DNA from: Neobacillus endophyticus
GTDB taxonomy: Bacteria; Bacillota; Bacilli; Bacillales; Cytobacillaceae
DNA length: 64,000 nt
Direction: 5' to 3'
Assembly (NCBI RefSeq): GCF_013248975.1
Contig: NZ_JABRWH010000002.1
Coordinates: 1 to 64,000 of the forward strand
Of this stretch, positions 1 through 8,975 are shown piece by piece. Made by a program: the position numbers and the translations under genes. The stretch's first letter is position 1. Every line of letters begins with the position of its first letter. The notes beneath the pieces are model-generated. The model saw only the letters and a list, made by a program, of their open reading frames with translations. It did no database searches and had not been told where the DNA came from.

Positions 1-138
1 AATTAAATCAGCAGCACGAGATTTAGTGCGATTAAAGACAAGTAATTCATAACCAGCATTTAAAATATGACCGGCCATGCTTTGTCCCATAACACCTGTA
101 CCAATAAATCCTATAACTGAACTTTTAGCGTTACACAT
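1..138 (-). CDS. NAD(P)-dependent oxidoreductase, N-terminal part (window edge)
   Basis: Reading on the minus strand from the ATG at 138 gives 46 residues that run off the window. They carry the dinucleotide-binding signature GFIGTGVMGQSMAGHIL near residues 10-26, followed by NRTKSRA. This is the N-terminus of the 3-hydroxyisobutyrate dehydrogenase / 6-phosphogluconate dehydrogenase-like family, which reduces or oxidises small hydroxy acids with NAD(P). An AGGAG lies about 12 bases upstream of the ATG. The gene sits directly downstream of a ZTP-type riboswitch and terminator, so it is probably induced when ZTP accumulates. The substrate cannot be told from the fragment. Confidence 0.8.
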   Translation of the reverse strand, partial: MCNAKSSVIGFIGTGVMGQSMAGHILNAGYELLVFNRTKSRAADLI

Positions 139-189
139 AACTTACATCATCTCCTATTTTGGTTTTTAATCATTTTGGAAAAATAAAAA

Positions 190-217
190 AGCATTCGATT
201 GTTACAATCAAATACTT
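190..217 (-). terminator. Riboswitch expression-platform terminator
   Basis: On the minus strand an AT-rich stem (ATTTGATTG / CAATCGAAT, loop TAA) is followed by a T-run. It lies between the riboswitch aptamer and the oxidoreductase start codon, which is where a transcriptional riboswitch keeps its terminator. Confidence 0.75.
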
Positions 218-220
218 TTT

Positions 221-290
221 GCCCAGGCGTACGACTATATAAACTGTACGCTCCCTCGTGGTACTCCACGTTTCGCCAGTTGCGCACAGA
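221..290 (-). promoter_or_regulatory. ZTP (pfl) riboswitch
   Basis: Read on the minus strand the segment contains ACTGGCGAA, then GTGG..CCAC, GGGAGCG and, after a variable loop, CGCCTGGGC. These blocks and their order match the conserved core of the pfl/ZTP riboswitch, whose 3' element ends in CCGCCUGGGC. The aptamer is followed within a few bases by an intrinsic terminator and then by the oxidoreductase gene. ZTP accumulates when 10-formyl-tetrahydrofolate is short. Known targets are mostly purine and one-carbon genes, so control of this dehydrogenase is of interest. Identification rests on motif recognition by eye. Confidence 0.8.
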
Positions 291-565
291 AGATATTAAG
301 TTTGAATAATTGTAAAATAAAGTTAAATAGTTGTCAAATTTTTCTTTAAAAATAGAATTATCTCTTTTAATCGTTAATACCTATTTATTATTTTTTCTTG
401 TTTAGGAATTGCGCCCGATTGTGGAAGATCCTTGCTTAAACATCATTAAAGATAGCACTTGTTACTGACGGATTCGGATCAGAGGGAGAAAACTAAAAAA
501 TCATACCGATATACAATCAATTAGCAATACTAATTACAAGTTATTTAGCATTAAATATGAATAAT

Positions 566-596
566 AAAAAGGCGTGCTCAAGCCAACGCTTTTTTA
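566..596 (-). terminator. Intrinsic terminator of the 151-residue secreted protein gene
   Basis: Minus-strand reading shows a GCGTTGGC..GCACGC stem followed by a T-run, immediately after and partly overlapping the stop codon at 594. A-rich flanks may allow weak function in both directions. Confidence 0.55.
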
Positions 597-1049
597 CTTA
601 CAGGTTATTCTCTTTTCGAGTACAACTGGACCTGATTTGTTTGTTGCGTTATTAAATAAACGAACTTTAATATAGGTTGGTCTGTATCCAGGGGAAATTT
701 CGTCTTCTTTACCTACCCAAATTGTTTCTTCGTGTTCTGTATTTGGGCTAAGATTGAAAATCCAACTTATCTCTTTCGGTATATACGCCAATACTTCATA
801 ACTATCATAATTTCCGAAGGAAGAAGGTTTAGACAAATGTAAGGCGTGAACACTAAGACTTGTCCGATTACCACGAAACTTGCTTTTATAATTATAAATC
901 AGTGCTACCCCTCTGGCGTTTTGGGTGACAACTTGTGCTGGATTAAGTATCTCTGTACAAGGGAAGGTAATTCCAGTTCGTTCCTTTCCAAAGGTTATGG
1001 AAGGAAGGGCAGTTAAAACAATAATTACGCAAATGATAATCTTTTTCAT
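594..1049 (-). CDS. Secreted protein of unknown function, 151 aa
   Basis: The N-terminus (MKK, then IIICVIIVLTALPS and ITFGKE) is a clear Sec signal peptide, so the mature protein is about 130 residues and exported. The mature part is mixed beta-like sequence with two cysteines, one near the start (PCTE) and one three residues from the end (TCK), which could form a disulfide. An AAGGGG box lies about 9 bases before the ATG. It is a single-gene unit with its own terminator. I do not recognise a family. Confidence 0.7.
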   Translation of the reverse strand: MKKIIICVIIVLTALPSITFGKERTGITFPCTEILNPAQVVTQNARGVALIYNYKSKFRGNRTSLSVHALHLSKPSSFGNYDSYEVLAYIPKEISWIFNLSPNTEHEETIWVGKEDEISPGYRPTYIKVRLFNNATNKSGPVVLEKRITCK

Positions 1050-1208
1050 ACTTTAAAACCCCTTAATCTTGTTAAATATATCCTTCCTTCTAATAATTAA
1101 ATTTATTTACTAAAGATAAAAGCTTAAATTTATCAGAGATTAATTACACCTTGTCACTTTAGGAATTATTTCCCTGCCATTTTAAGAGCTATTTTTCTCT
1201 ATAAACAA

Positions 1209-1252
1209 ATATAAAAAGCCCAATTTCTCAACATTAAGAAAATTGGGCTTTT
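1209..1252. terminator. Bidirectional hairpin within a dispersed repeat
   Basis: AAAAGCCCAATTTCT pairs with AGAAAATTGGGCTTTT around a short loop, followed by a T-rich tract. It lies downstream of the ABC permease pair (minus strand) and upstream of the secreted-protein gene. A diverged copy is at 3527-3570, also directly before an AGAATAGCGCCCG motif, so the hairpin belongs to a repeat family. Confidence 0.6.
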
Positions 1253-1427
1253 ATCATTACTCCAGAATAGCGCCCGATCGTAATATAAGGTTAGCCAGAT
1301 TTTTCTGGTTGACCTTTTTTTATAAGAGGTTCCGTTTTGGGAGGGAAAAATCACTTTTCTCCCTAAAAAAGAAAAGTAAATAGCAACTGAAATAACATAT
1401 AAAACAGCATAAAAAATCGGGTACAGA

Positions 1428-2459
1428 CTAAACTGGATATTTCTGCATTTTTTTCTCCTTTTTGATTAACTCAAAATTATTGATAGATGCTCCACTCTGT
1501 TTTATCGGAAGTTGACTGTTTTCTTTTTTCCGGTGTTTCATTGTTTCTAAACCTAGAATATTGTCCTCTATTTCTTTTTTCATCATATTAACTATTACAA
1601 TTATGAAGAAAAAGCCTAAAACCGGAGTGAATACAGTCCATGGAGCAAGGAGGAAATCCTTGAAACCCTGCCCAATTAAACCTGCCCACTCATAGGATAA
1701 GGTCGCAGGAGTCGGTGGCCCCTGAGGATCATCCCAGCCAAATATTCCAGCTCTGTTTAGTCCTCCAAGGAATAACCCAAAAATCCCTAAATGCATGATG
1801 ATTTGCATCGTGCTTATCAGCTGTTGTACTATAAATAACACACTATAAGAACGAAAATATGGTAACAATTGTCTCCGAGCGACATGAAGTTTACTTGCTC
1901 CCATAAGAAATGAACTTTGAACAAATGACGTTTTTAATAGCTCATCTGTTATATCTACAGTCATCAAGGTAGCACCAGGAATTCCCAGAAAAACAAGAAT
2001 AATAATCTGACAAGTAACAAGAGCAGCGATGGGAACATCATTAATCCTGCCTACTATTGGAGTCATTAAGGTAATCGCAATAAAGATGGACGGTATGTAA
2101 CGGAAAATAAGAAAAAAATCTTTAAAATAGCTTTTTAAAAATGGCGCCCATAAAGCCATAAACAGCCCAATAACTCCTCCAAAAATAACCCTTAGAAGCG
2201 CTACACTAAAAGCTGTAATTAAGGTGAATTTGGCCCCATATAGTAGAAGCAAGAACATATCTTCTCCATTTCGGCTGGTTCCGAACAAATGTGATAATGA
2301 AGGTGGGAATGGAGGTCTGCTAATGATATTTCCATATTTATCCTCCAAAAAAATTATATGATTAAAATCCGCCGGACCGTATAGGGGATATATGCAGCTC
2401 GCCAGTAAAATAAATACCAGTATAGTTGAACCAATTATTGTTTTTTTATATCTTCTCAT
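1428..2459 (-). CDS. ABC transporter permease, OppC/DppC type
   Basis: A 343-residue inner-membrane protein with an N-terminal anchor (residues 8-24) and several hydrophobic segments up to about residue 290. It carries an EAA-type ATPase contact loop, recognisable as SSFLMGASKLHVARRQLLPY around residues 182-201. The N-terminal GTSRNGEDMF resembles the GTD..GRD motif of DppC/OppC. Its start overlaps the end of the next permease by four bases, so the two are co-transcribed and presumably form a heterodimeric pore. No substrate-binding protein or ATPase gene is adjacent, so the pair may borrow those subunits. The lysine-rich C-terminal tail after about residue 300 is longer than usual. Confidence 0.85.
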   Translation of the reverse strand: MRRYKKTIIGSTILVFILLASCIYPLYGPADFNHIIFLEDKYGNIISRPPFPPSLSHLFGTSRNGEDMFLLLLYGAKFTLITAFSVALLRVIFGGVIGLFMALWAPFLKSYFKDFFLIFRYIPSIFIAITLMTPIVGRINDVPIAALVTCQIIILVFLGIPGATLMTVDITDELLKTSFVQSSFLMGASKLHVARRQLLPYFRSYSVLFIVQQLISTMQIIMHLGIFGLFLGGLNRAGIFGWDDPQGPPTPATLSYEWAGLIGQGFKDFLLAPWTVFTPVLGFFFIIVIVNMMKKEIEDNILGLETMKHRKKENSQLPIKQSGASINNFELIKKEKKMQKYPV

Positions 2460-3319
2460 AAACTGACAGTCTCCTTTCTGTTTAGTCTCTTAATAAGCAG
2501 CCAACATCCAGCCTCGACTACTACAAATGGAATAGCCATCATAAACAAACAAATCACTAGAGATGGAAAGTCAATTATCCTTTGTATTACTTTTGTAAAT
2601 CCATTTAAATTAAACATATATTCGATTAGATAAATATTAGCTAATATTAGCCAAATAATTGTCCGCATTTGTAAGAGCAAAAGAGGAAAGATATTGCGAA
2701 AAATATGCACCAGTAAAATTCTAATCATGCTTATTCCTTTTGCCTTTAAATACAGCACATATAGCTGATTATGTTCCTCTGCCATAACTTTAATTAGAAA
2801 CTGTGCTAATAAAAATACAGGCAAAAAGGAAACTGTTACAACAGGAATAAAGTAAGGCTTTGCCCCAAATATTCCATACAATTGAAAAATTCTTAAACCT
2901 GTATTTTTATAAAGTGCAATAACAAAAATTTGAAATAAAAAAATTACTAGTAAATCTGGAACTCCTTCAATAAAATTAATTCCGTATTTTAAGTAAGTTT
3001 GCACTTTGCCACTTGAAAGCATCACAAAAACAGCTATCAGCATTGCTAGAAACAAAACAACTAAGAGACTAGCAGCTAAAATGGTCATGGTATATTGATA
3101 ACTTTCTACAATAGGCAATTCTTTCAAAGGCACCAAATAATTTGGATCCTTCAGCTGAACAAATGCAAATAATTCTTTCATAACCAACCTACCAAACACT
3201 TGAAAACTTATTTTAATCTTGTCATTTTCTATACCAAATAAATGAGGAAGATTAAAAGTATATAAAAATCCAGATATTATCAACACAAGTCTAATAACAA
3301 GCCTAAATATCGTTTTCAT
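2456..3319 (-). CDS. ABC transporter permease, OppB/DppB type
   Basis: A 287-residue membrane protein with an N-terminal anchor, a hydrophilic segment (residues 30-75), and then five or so membrane spans. The EAA loop is AEEHNQLYVLYLKAKGISMI (about residues 188-207), typical of peptide/nickel permeases. A GGGGGG box lies five bases before the ATG. It is the first gene of a two-gene operon with the OppC-type permease; the ATGA overlap implies translational coupling. Peptide-type transport is inferred from family, and the real substrate is unknown. Confidence 0.85.
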   Translation of the reverse strand: MKTIFRLVIRLVLIISGFLYTFNLPHLFGIENDKIKISFQVFGRLVMKELFAFVQLKDPNYLVPLKELPIVESYQYTMTILAASLLVVLFLAMLIAVFVMLSSGKVQTYLKYGINFIEGVPDLLVIFLFQIFVIALYKNTGLRIFQLYGIFGAKPYFIPVVTVSFLPVFLLAQFLIKVMAEEHNQLYVLYLKAKGISMIRILLVHIFRNIFPLLLLQMRTIIWLILANIYLIEYMFNLNGFTKVIQRIIDFPSLVICLFMMAIPFVVVEAGCWLLIKRLNRKETVSL

Positions 3320-3618
3320 GTGTTCCCCCCTAAATAATTACTTTTTTATTATTACATATTTTAAAAAAAATCCCACATAACGGAAGATCAACTTTGCTAA
3401 TTCAAGCCTAAAAGACAATATATAATTGATAAAACTGATTCGTATATAGCAAAAATCCCCACCTTCAAATGCAGATGAAAGCAGGGTGTTTTTTATTCAA
3501 GCGCTATTTTGCACAATAAATTAATATAAAAAGCGCAATTTCTAATAAAAATTAAGAAGTTGGACGTTTATCATTACTTCAGAATAGCGCCCGTTCGTTT
3601 AATAAGGATTTTCAACCA

Positions 3619-4242
3619 TTAGTTATCTAATTTAATGACAAATTCAAGACCTGTTGGTTTTGTTTTTAATGGCGTTTTATATTCTTTAAAAACTAAATTT
3701 AGAGTTGAATTTTCTTCGGGTAAAGGTGGTGAGACAATAAAAGTATATGATGTATGCCCACCAGAACCACCCCCTCCTTCGTGTCGACAGTCATAGTCAG
3801 TTCCAACTCCCTCTATGGAAATGTCAAAAAAAGTGAATTCTCGTCTTCGGTGGAAATCTCCATCCAATTCATCGAATGAATCTCTATCAGTGGTAAGATG
3901 AATGACACTCGCATTTTCAAATTGGCTAATAAACGTTACCGAATAAAACGAATTATCTTTTTCAAATGATTTTAAGATTGGTATGTTTTTAATAAATCCT
4001 TTTGGCTCTACAACAGGTTTATAAATCTCTTCGTTAAAAAAATGTCCAAATACACCATTTAAAAATTCTTTATATAAATTATATTTTTCAGACCAAGCAG
4101 TTATTAATTGCCGAGGTGGAAAGCCGGGATTATTATTCGAAATGTCTTTCCGTTGTTTGATTAAATGACATATTTGTTCATCTATGGCTTTAATACGTTC
4201 ATCATAGTGTTTAGTTGGTGGTTCGAATGGCATTCGTTTCAT
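3619..4242 (-). CDS. Unknown protein, 207 aa, glycine-rich loop
   Basis: Start chosen at 4242 (MKRMPFEPP) because GGAGG lies eight bases upstream; an in-frame ATG at 4278 has no such site. The N-terminal 60 residues look helical (KAIDEQICHLIKQRKDI). The C-terminal half is beta-rich with an unusual HEGGGGSGGHTSY loop near residue 154. No signal peptide or membrane segment is visible. It is a single gene flanked on its 3' side by a dispersed AGAATAGCGCCCG repeat. I do not recognise the family. Confidence 0.65.
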   Translation of the reverse strand: MKRMPFEPPTKHYDERIKAIDEQICHLIKQRKDISNNNPGFPPRQLITAWSEKYNLYKEFLNGVFGHFFNEEIYKPVVEPKGFIKNIPILKSFEKDNSFYSVTFISQFENASVIHLTTDRDSFDELDGDFHRRREFTFFDISIEGVGTDYDCRHEGGGGSGGHTSYTFIVSPPLPEENSTLNLVFKEYKTPLKTKPTGLEFVIKLDN

Positions 4243-4492
4243 ATTTCCCGCCTCCAAGGTTAAAGTAATACATTTCATTTTAACACAAATTGGTAAAAGG
4301 AGCTTCTTGTTGCACTAAACTGCCACGTTAATTTAAGTTCACCCCTTCACTATCCCATTATATTTTCACATAAATATCCAGTTACCTTTAAGGTAAGTTC
4401 TTCAATTAAATGGCCCGATTGCTGAATATCGTTTATTGTATTTTTGCTACACTCTTATTGTTGAAAAGCCCTCTTTCAACAAAAACCTACCC

Positions 4493-5284
4493 TTAAATCC
4501 ACTCTTTTCCATGTTCACGAATGAATTTAATATCTTTTTGATAATGTTCAAGATGCCCTTCAACTATCATTTTTTGAAAAGCAATTTCACCTTCACTGGC
4601 TTTTCTTGTAATTGTTTTACATAACCCTTCTAATCGTAGCAATACCATTTCCAAATAATCGGTTTCAATTCCTTCACCGTAAGATTCAAAAAACAATTTA
4701 ACTCTTTGTTTTATATGGTTAGCATGCTGTAATGAATTATAATAAACTTTCTCACCTGTTTCGGAAAGATAAAATCTACTTAAGGGGATGCAAGTATAAA
4801 GAGTATAAGCTATGTCCCAAAGTCTTGGACCAGGTCCAGCAACATCAAAATCAATAATACCTATTGGTCTTTCATAATTAAAAATAATGTTGTATATTGC
4901 AAAATCATTATGGCATAATACCTCAAATTGTTTGGGGGTGTTATCTATCGATTCCCCGCTATCGTCAAATGAAAAATCACTCACAGAATCATGATAAAGA
5001 CGGAGTATTTTCCCTATTTCTATTAAGACATCATCAGACCACATGTATTCTTTTAAAGGATAATTTCCAGCTTCTCCTTCAATAAATGATAATATCTCTC
5101 TTCCTTTTTCATCAATACCTAAAAATTTTGGTGCATAATTGAAACCTTTGTTCTCTAAATGCTTTAATAGCTTATGAATTTTAGGACTATCTAGATTTAA
5201 TTCTCGTCGTACAGTATCTTCCGAACGATACACATTAGAGACATTTCCTCCTGTTAGCATTTCTTCGTTTTCATGGTTTGACAT
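4493..5284 (-). CDS. Aminoglycoside phosphotransferase-family kinase
   Basis: A protein of 263 residues with the APH/choline-kinase-like catalytic motifs: CHNDFAIYNIIF (about residues 144-155; catalytic Asp and Mg-binding Asn) and IIDFDVAGPGPRLWDIAY (163-180; the DFD/DxD metal site). The N-lobe contains GGNVSNVYR, a phosphate-loop-like stretch. Such enzymes transfer phosphate from ATP to a small hydroxylated molecule. Bacillus genomes carry many whose substrates are unknown, so antibiotic resistance should not be assumed. GGGAGG lies about nine bases before the ATG at 5284. Monocistronic. Confidence 0.8.
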   Translation of the reverse strand: MSNHENEEMLTGGNVSNVYRSEDTVRRELNLDSPKIHKLLKHLENKGFNYAPKFLGIDEKGREILSFIEGEAGNYPLKEYMWSDDVLIEIGKILRLYHDSVSDFSFDDSGESIDNTPKQFEVLCHNDFAIYNIIFNYERPIGIIDFDVAGPGPRLWDIAYTLYTCIPLSRFYLSETGEKVYYNSLQHANHIKQRVKLFFESYGEGIETDYLEMVLLRLEGLCKTITRKASEGEIAFQKMIVEGHLEHYQKDIKFIREHGKEWI

Positions 5285-5488
5285 CAAAATATTCCTCCCG
5301 AATATGACTTTCTATAAACCAGAATACAACAACTCCTGTTTTCAACTTACCTCTTTAATGGATTGACTTTAAATTCAAGATGTACCGTCTAATTTCCTTT
5401 CTTACCCCAGAATATGGCCCTTATCCAGTGTTCTCGATCAAAAGATTTATAGAATGCAACTTTTATCTTTGTGCACAATGGTTCACAA

Positions 5489-5522
5489 CAAAAAAGGGCT
5501 CTAAAACTAGAACCCATTTTGT
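5489..5522 (-). terminator. Terminator of the SDR gene
   Basis: Minus-strand GGGTTCTA..TAGAGCCC stem followed by a T-run just after the SDR stop codon. Confidence 0.6.
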
Positions 5523-5523
5523 T

Positions 5524-6296
5524 TTATCTTCTAAATCCACCTTCTGAATGAATAATCTGACCTGTAATCCAATCTGCCTCATCACTCACTAGAAATTTTA
5601 TGGCTTTTGCAACATCCTTCGGTAAACCTATTCTACCGAAAGGAAACATTGGTTTTAATTCATTTTTGATGCTCTCTGTCATCCACCCTGTATCAGTTGG
5701 TCCTGGATTTATTGCATTTACCGTTATTCCCAAAGGGGCAAGCTCAGCTGATAGCGTAATAGTCAAAGCATCAATTGCCCCCTTTGTTGTTGCATATGCT
5801 AATTCGCCAGGCATTGGTCCTCGAAATTGACCAGAAGTAATATTGACTATTCTTCCACCTGATTTCTTATCAAACCTTTGAGCAAATTTACTACTTAATA
5901 GTGTTGTTGCACGAACATTTACCATGTAATGTTTATCTAATTCTTCGGCAGTTAAATTAGAAAAATCGTTGTTAGTTGAGTATGCTGCGTTATTAATTAA
6001 GATATCAGGACAACCAAGTTGTTCAATTACTCTATTTAAAAGCTGATCTGGTGCTTCAAAATGGGTTAAATCCAACTCCATACATGATACCTTAACACCT
6101 TTTCGTTTTAATGCTTCCATTAATTTCATTGGCTCATCTAAATCAATGCTCCAAGGCATTTTTTTATCATATTCAGTCCAATATGTAAAAAATATATGAT
6201 ATCCAGTTTCAGCTAACTCCTTACAAATAGCTGCTCCTATACCTTTAAGACGGCTTACACCCGTAATAATTGCAATTTTTCTTTTAATTGGTTCAT
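5524..6296 (-). pseudogene. SDR-family oxidoreductase with a frameshift near its start
   Basis: The body is a complete short-chain dehydrogenase: a Rossmann start (IAIITGVSRLKGIGAAIC), NNAA, the catalytic Ser in NITSG, YATTK (Tyr and Lys of YxxxK), and PGPTDTGW. The good ribosome site GGAGGGG precedes an ATG at 6296, but that ATG is one base out of frame with the body. Restoring one A in the A-run at about 6282-6285 gives MNQLKRKIAIITG, a normal SDR N-terminus. The uninterrupted frame instead continues upstream to 6390 through an implausible hydrophobic extension with no ribosome site. Either the gene is broken by a one-base deletion or the assembly has a homopolymer error. Confidence 0.75.
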
Positions 6297-6756
6297 AAAT
6301 ACCCCTCCAAATGAAGGACGCATAAATAAGGTCAACAGGAGATATGATTATTCCCATCAAAAAAAGACAGACACACAAAAAGGCATCCATCCTCTAACAA
6401 GGGTTTTTGAGCCAAAATGCAGTCCTTGAATGATTAAAGATAGTCAAATAAACCCTCTTAAATGAGAGCAAAAACTAGTCTATCCACTTTCTAATCATTA
6501 CAAGCTCTTCCACATCTCGAATCTTATCCCCTTTCAATATCTCCACTTTTATTATTTTAACAAAATAGGTGAAATTTAACAAAAAATAATTTTAAAAAGC
6601 TTATCTATCTCAATCCCCTTGTTCGACTAACCAATTCATTAAGAAGAGCTCATTTCAAATCTAGAAATTCGCCCTTAATGGAATAACAATATATGGGTTT
6701 AGTCCAAAAATGGAATATAGCTTGTGGAACTATCGCACCCGTTAGATGAAAATGGA

Positions 6757-7230
6757 TTATCTTTTTATTTTGCATAGGAAAACTTTTAAGGGGAAATTGC
6801 TTTCTTCTTCTAGCCATTCATCTTCTTCACTAATCTCTTCAACCGGAAAGCCATTGTGATAAGGAAAACTTAGAAATTCTTCAATGATTGGTTCGAGTTT
6901 ATCAGTGGTTTCAATTTCACAACTGAACGGTAGCTTAGAATCATAATTCGATACCATATTAAATCTTAATTGTGCAGCTTGCCAATCGAACCATACATAA
7001 AAAAGCATACTCTTATTAGAGATTTTAATTTGTTTACGTCTGTTGGAAATAACCTCTCAAAAAAAATCTATAAAATCCTTAACACTCAACTGAGTACTTA
7101 ATTCATTACTAATAGAAATTGACCAAGTGTTGTTTACTTTTTCTTGGTCTATGTCATCTTCACTATCTCCAATAATCAAAGGGTCAACTACAATTTCTTC
7201 AAGGTCTTGGAAGAATTCATTTTTATCCAT
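6757..7230 (-). pseudogene. Unknown gene interrupted by an in-frame TGA
   Basis: From the ATG at 7230, 57 codons (MDKNEFFQDLEEIVV... ending in KDFIDFF) reach a TGA at 7059-7057. The same frame continues without a break through EVISNRRKQIKISNKS into a further 83 residues starting MLFYVWFDWQAAQL. The parts are in one frame, so the simplest reading is one protein of about 157 residues carrying a nonsense codon. The C-terminal part alone has no ribosome site before its Met at 7008. It is acidic near the C-terminus (SEEDEWLEEE). Function unknown. Confidence 0.65.
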
Positions 7231-7465
7231 ATTGTCTTCTTATCAAAATAGCTTTTATTAACTCTATTTTACCATTTCTTATTGAAGTAACCTCCTTCTT
7301 TAATTTAAGCGAAAGTTTTCACAAACTCTTCAGCATATCAATTTTCTTAAAACGTTTTATTCAGCAATTTTGGGCCGATTGTGGAGGTCTGCTCTTATGT
7401 AAATAAATGGAGGTTGTAATCATTTCCTATTCAATTTCCAAAAATTAATCTTAACACTTATAAAT

Positions 7466-7495
7466 AAAAAAATATCGCTGGGCAGCAGCGATACG
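7466..7495 (-). terminator. Intrinsic terminator
   Basis: Minus strand: ATCGCTG-loop-CAGCGAT followed by a run of T. It ends the small membrane-protein transcript at 7518. Confidence 0.75.
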
Positions 7496-7517
7496 ATTAA
7501 TAATTATTTGATAATGA

Positions 7518-7631
7518 TTAAAGATTGGCAATTACAGTGATCGCAATGGCATTAATTAAACCAATAACGGCTAACACCATGGCTGCCTTATCAATTTTTT
7601 TTATGGTTTCTTCTTTGAAAAAACTTAACAT
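7518..7631 (-). CDS. 37-aa single-span membrane peptide
   Basis: ATG at 7631, stop at 7518, with AAGGGGTGA six bases upstream of the start. The N-terminus is charged (FFKEETIKKIDKAA), followed by one hydrophobic helix (MVLAVIGLINAIAITVIANL). It has its own terminator and lies 65 bases downstream of the MerR-like plasmid gene on the same strand, so the two may be co-transcribed. No homology recognised. The strong ribosome site and compact terminator make it a credible small gene rather than noise. Confidence 0.65.
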   Translation of the reverse strand: MLSFFKEETIKKIDKAAMVLAVIGLINAIAITVIANL

Positions 7632-7695
7632 TGCAATCACCCCTTGATTTATTTGAAAATATTATATAACAAAAACTACACTTTTTGCAAGTGTT

Positions 7696-8868
7696 TTATT
7701 CAATTTTATTTTCAGGTTCAAAATCTGATAAGGGTTGCTCCAGGAGCAATTTGATGGAAGGATTCTTTGTTTCTTTAAGTATTTTCACCTTTTCTTCTTC
7801 CATTTTATCTTTAAAGTCTTGGTATTCTATTAGCGCCTTATTTTTAAGGTCATGGATCAGTGATTTTTGTTTCTCTAACGCTGCTCTATCAGCTTTCAGT
7901 TTTTCTAGTTCCTCTTTCTTAACAATAAGATTAGTTTTTACTTCCTCAGCTGTTATAGCAATTTCACGAATTGTGATTTTGGTTTCGTGCCCATCAAGTG
8001 GTGCTTTCCTTTTACCAAATAATTTTGCTAAGAAACCACCACTATTTTCATTCGCTCGATTGACGTGACTATATATATCGCCTTGAGATTTTGCCACATC
8101 CCCAAAGGCTTGATTAACTCCCTCAACTACATCAGACACATTCTTCTTTAAAGCTTGAAGTTCTTTTTGTTCCTCTTTGGCCATATGTAGAATGGATTCA
8201 TGCAATTCAATTAATTGATTTATATGATCCATTTCTTTTTCCCAGTTGGAAACATCAACAACTGCTTTTTGATATGCTTGTCTTCGAATATCATATTCAC
8301 GGACCATTTGAGTATACAGAAACATAGAAAACATTTGATTTTCCAAACTATCAAGTTGATCATGTACGGCTGATGGCGAGATAACTGTGTTAGTCCCTTT
8401 TCTAACCGGGGGTTTTGGAGCTTCTTCTTTTACGGTTTCAGGCATGACACCCACTAAGCTAGCAATATCAACTGGTCTCTTGCCGAGCTGATCTTGAAGT
8501 ACGAAAATCAAATATAATCTGTAGATTCCTTTATAATCTAGCCTATATAACTTCCCTGCTTGGGTTATTTGTACATATTCTTCTAAACCGTTACGTTGTA
8601 TGATATTACGAATTTGATAATCCTTCTTTTCTAACCGTTCAGCAGCTTCAGCTATGGTGTATTGATTTTTACGATTTAGTTCTGATAATAATTTCTCTGG
8701 AATCAATTCTTCCTGTAATCCTTCTTCTTCTATTACTTGGTATAAAGGATCTTCGTTAAAGATATATCTTATTTCCTCTGCAATTGACATTTCTTCAATA
8801 TTCTTTTTTTCCGCATTACTAACCGTATATCCAACAGCATCCAAAATAGTATTATCCTGGTCACTCAT
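7696..8868 (-). CDS. MerR-like HTH / coiled-coil plasmid protein, 390 aa
   Basis: Residues 70-125 contain a putative MerR-type DNA-binding segment (YTIAEAAERLEKKDYQIRNI). A hinge follows, then a long charged coiled coil (roughly residues 170-365, with many KEEQKEL and KKEELEKLKADRAAL heptads). This layout is typical of plasmid-borne HTH/coiled-coil proteins near replication or partition loci. The ATG at 8868 is preceded by TAGGTG; a GTG nine bases upstream is an alternative. The gene borders the iteron array at 8976-9360 and points away from it, so the protein may bind the iterons for replication, partition or autoregulation; that is inference. Confidence 0.6.
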   Translation of the reverse strand: MSDQDNTILDAVGYTVSNAEKKNIEEMSIAEEIRYIFNEDPLYQVIEEEGLQEELIPEKLLSELNRKNQYTIAEAAERLEKKDYQIRNIIQRNGLEEYVQITQAGKLYRLDYKGIYRLYLIFVLQDQLGKRPVDIASLVGVMPETVKEEAPKPPVRKGTNTVISPSAVHDQLDSLENQMFSMFLYTQMVREYDIRRQAYQKAVVDVSNWEKEMDHINQLIELHESILHMAKEEQKELQALKKNVSDVVEGVNQAFGDVAKSQGDIYSHVNRANENSGGFLAKLFGKRKAPLDGHETKITIREIAITAEEVKTNLIVKKEELEKLKADRAALEKQKSLIHDLKNKALIEYQDFKDKMEEEKVKILKETKNPSIKLLLEQPLSDFEPENKIE

Positions 8869-8975
8869 ATGATTCACCTACTTTCGGCAAGTTTCTATTA
8901 TCTATTATTGGCTAGAAAACTTGCGAATTCAAGAGTTTTCTCTTTGTAATTGAGTTTATCAAAAGAATTATTGCT

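Noticed and set aside
4493..5284. Antibiotic resistance gene
   Set aside because: Only general APH-fold motifs are present; nothing ties it to a known aminoglycoside or macrolide kinase subgroup.
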